DNA from: CAWUKT01 sp041565275 | GTDB lineage: Bacteria; Bacteroidota; Bacteroidia; J057; JADKCL01 | Direction of reading: 5' to 3' | DNA: 7,792 bases | NCBI GenBank assembly: GCA_041565275.1 | Contig: JBFGVE010000137.1 | Span: 1-7,792, forward strand | Part shown: positions 7,310 to 7,792 of the stretch, one piece after another | How positions within the stretch are numbered: position 1 is the first letter of the stretch | Layout: every line of letters starts with the position of its first letter | Program-made: the position numbers and the translations under genes | The notes under the pieces: model-generated | Database searches by the model: none | The model's input: the letters and a program-made list of their open reading frames with translations, nothing else | What the model was told of the DNA's origin: nothing

Positions 7310-7684
7310 CTATTTTCGGGTCGGGGGTGGTGGTGCGGCGAATCCCAATTCTTCCTTTGCTTCTTTCTGAAAGCGAGCCAGCATAGATTCCAATTGATCT
7401 TTACTTAGTGAATTGATCGGCCTGAGAACTTCATTTTCGTAGGCAATGATCTTGTAGTGGACGGTAACATTAATTTTGTCTTCCTTTTTTTCTGAGTTTT
7501 CAATTCCACCAGGTAGCTGAACATTGTTGTAGTAAAACTCGGAGGGATGGTACCCGTTTATTAGCTGTTCGGTTGGTTTTTCTTTTGTCTCCCGTATATT
7601 TTGACCGTTTACCTGAAACCCGATCATATTTAACAATAACAAAAGTAGAGTACCAGTCAGTATTTGATCCATAGTCCGGCTCAT
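7310..7684 (-). CDS. Small secreted protein of unknown function
   Basis: This 124-residue protein is not one I recognise. Residues 8-19 (ILTGTLLLLLLN) form a signal-peptide core, with a probable cut after VNG so that Gln28 is first. There is no Cys anywhere, so it is neither a lipoprotein nor disulfide-bonded. The mature part has a Tyr-rich stretch (YHPSEFYYNNVQLPGG, 45-60), a charged segment (SEKKEDK), a beta-like INVTVHYKIIAY (71-82), an amphipathic helix around 94-113 and a Pro-rich tail (APPPPTRK). It lacks a T9SS sorting domain, so a periplasmic location is inferred. Met5 (7670-7672) is an equally plausible start, and neither start has a clear ribosome binding site. It lies 43 bp upstream of the giant surface gene on the same strand, so co-transcription and a helper role are possible but unproven. 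Confidence 0.8.
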   Translation of the reverse strand: MSRTMDQILTGTLLLLLLNMIGFQVNGQNIRETKEKPTEQLINGYHPSEFYYNNVQLPGGIENSEKKEDKINVTVHYKIIAYENEVLRPINSLSKDQLESMLARFQKEAKEELGFAAPPPPTRK

Positions 7685-7705
7685 AAGTATTTAAGACCTC
7701 TGAAA

Positions 7706-7742
7706 GTCCCTGGAAACCCTTGGTCACAAGGTGCAAAGGGAC
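7706..7742 (-). promoter_or_regulatory. Possible structured leader upstream of the small secreted gene
   Basis: Two nested perfect stems can form. The inner is ccttg (7718-7722) with caagg (7727-7731) around a gtca tetraloop. The outer is gtccc (7706-7710) with gggac (7738-7742), separated from the inner by internal loops of 7 and 6 nt. It lies 22 bp before the start codon of the small gene, with no T-tract. It matches no riboswitch I know and could be chance. Confidence 0.3.
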
Positions 7743-7750
7743 CCGCCTGT

Positions 7751-7780
7751 AACGATCATTCCTTCAATAAACGATCGTTC
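7751..7780. promoter_or_regulatory. Paired 11-bp palindromic elements, candidate operator
   Basis: The element aacgatc(a/g)ttc occurs at 7751-7761 and 7770-7780, with 10 of 11 bases identical and a 19-bp period. The copy at 7770-7779 is a perfect 10-bp palindrome (aacgatcgtt); the other has one mismatch from symmetry. Such an arrangement is what a dimeric helix-turn-helix repressor would bind. It lies upstream of the small secreted gene, but a gene reading away beyond the window edge could equally be the target. No regulator is visible here, and I see no convincing Bacteroidota TAnnTTTG promoter box near it. Confidence 0.45.
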
Positions 7781-7792
7781 TTTTCAATATAA

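Noticed and set aside
7500..7736. Minus-strand open frame of 78 codons overlapping the small secreted gene
   Set aside because: It overlaps the 124-residue frame, which has a clear signal peptide; this frame has no such feature and runs through the candidate leader.

Overview
The window looks like Bacteroidota DNA. The deciding feature is the C-terminal type IX secretion system (T9SS) sorting domain on the giant reading frame, which is known only from that phylum. The 'AQ'-type signal-peptide end and the lack of a convincing Shine-Dalgarno sequence before either complete gene fit. A Saprospiraceae-like host is a guess from the style of the giant repeat protein; nothing here proves it.

Layout. 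Positions 1-125 (+) hold the last 40 codons of a thioredoxin reductase. It runs towards the giant gene, and the 88-bp gap between them (126-213) carries a 59-bp tandem repeat of a 17-bp unit. Positions 214-7266 (-) are one intact 2350-residue gene for a secreted, cell-surface repeat protein. In order it has a signal peptide, a Cys-rich N-terminal domain of unknown family, eleven beta-sandwich repeats of 143-157 residues resembling the PPC (pre-peptidase C-terminal) type, two more divergent copies, an FN3-like linker domain and the T9SS sorting domain. Positions 7310-7684 (-) code for a small secreted protein of unknown function, 43 bp upstream of the giant gene on the same strand. Positions 7685-7792 are non-coding, with a possible structured leader and a pair of palindromic 11-bp elements that could be operators.

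How the parts work together. The small secreted protein and the giant protein are probably co-transcribed and both exported through Sec. Only the giant one carries the T9SS tag, so it is expected on the outer surface, probably as an adhesin or matrix component; the small one is expected to stay in the periplasm. The thioredoxin reductase is a convergent neighbour with no evident link.

I see no mobile element, CRISPR array, RNA gene or obvious new enzymatic system. The most informative signal is inside the repeat array. Extra cysteines appear or vanish in pairs between repeats, which predicts specific disulfides. The repeats also show a two-domain duplication history and strong synonymous divergence.
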